64,000 nucleotides of DNA from Candidatus Jettenia caeni (GTDB lineage Bacteria > Planctomycetota > Brocadiia > Brocadiales > Brocadiaceae): positions 1,148,868-1,212,867 of the forward strand of contig BAFH01000004.1 of NCBI GenBank assembly GCA_000296795.1, given 5' to 3'. A model generated the notes under the pieces. That model made no database searches and was not told the origin of the DNA. It saw nothing but the letters and a program-made list of their open reading frames with translations. The stretch's first letter is position 1, and each line of letters opens with the position of its first letter. Position numbers and translations under genes: made by a program. Positions 63,976 to 64,000 of this stretch are shown one piece after another.

Positions 63976-64000
63976 AAAAATACCTTGATACTCTATCACT

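Overview
The window reads as a chromosomal stretch of a Gram-negative bacterium with moderate-to-low GC (an impression of about 40 percent; not counted). The lipoproteins, Slp family, Wzm/Wzt export pair, c-type cytochromes with CxxCH motifs, a triple cytochrome P460-like protein, an RnfB ferredoxin and a SpoVG with an inserted zinc ribbon are together most compatible with a planctomycete of the anammox type (Brocadiales). This is inference from gene content; no 16S or other marker gene is present to settle it. No tRNA, rRNA or CRISPR array was seen.

Layout. (1) 1-6.2 kb: a minus-strand run, in transcription order MTH1187-type thiamine-binding protein, THEP1 NTPase, PIG-L deacetylase, AIR-synthase-like protein and HflK (cut by the window edge); then a plus-strand ribose-phosphate pyrophosphokinase and a minus-strand di-heme cytochrome c. 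(2) 7.0-20.2 kb: a defence/accessory island flanked by two decayed insertion sequences. It holds an MNT antitoxin with a broken HEPN partner, a complete type I restriction-modification locus (hsdM-hsdS-AlbA_2 ATPase-hsdR), a frameshifted TIGR02391-type gene, a hicBA pair and a DUF433/DUF5615 toxin-antitoxin pair. (3) 20.2-36.8 kb: mostly housekeeping genes: VWA-domain protein, DUF362 ferredoxin, recG, Hsp20, rsmE, rnfB, Uma2, ilvB, spoVG-ispE, rsmD, prfB (with programmed +1 frameshift), glyA, gpsA. (4) 37.3-46.2 kb: a surface-polysaccharide locus (deacetylase, three family-2 glycosyltransferases, ABC-2 exporter pair, radical SAM protein). Between its first and second genes lies a near-consensus promoter, a c-di-GMP-I (GEMM) type riboswitch whose P3 arm is a perfect 60-bp palindrome, and an intrinsic terminator. 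(5) 46.9-51.3 kb: an iron-type ABC importer (lipoprotein, ATPase, fused double permease). (6) 51.3-63.5 kb: secreted Asp-box protein, M32 carboxypeptidase, Slp lipoprotein, Ste24-type M48 protease, triple P460 cytochrome, and a tightly coupled minus-strand operon (membrane protein, TPR protein, metallophosphatase, small membrane protein).

The intergenic DNA from about 26 kb onward is rich in dispersed inverted repeats. The most striking is a paired-hairpin element (two full copies and one half copy) whose terminal hairpins show a compensatory base change between copies. The strongest candidate for something not yet described is the c-di-GMP-controlled polysaccharide locus with its palindrome-extended riboswitch; the paired-hairpin repeat is second.
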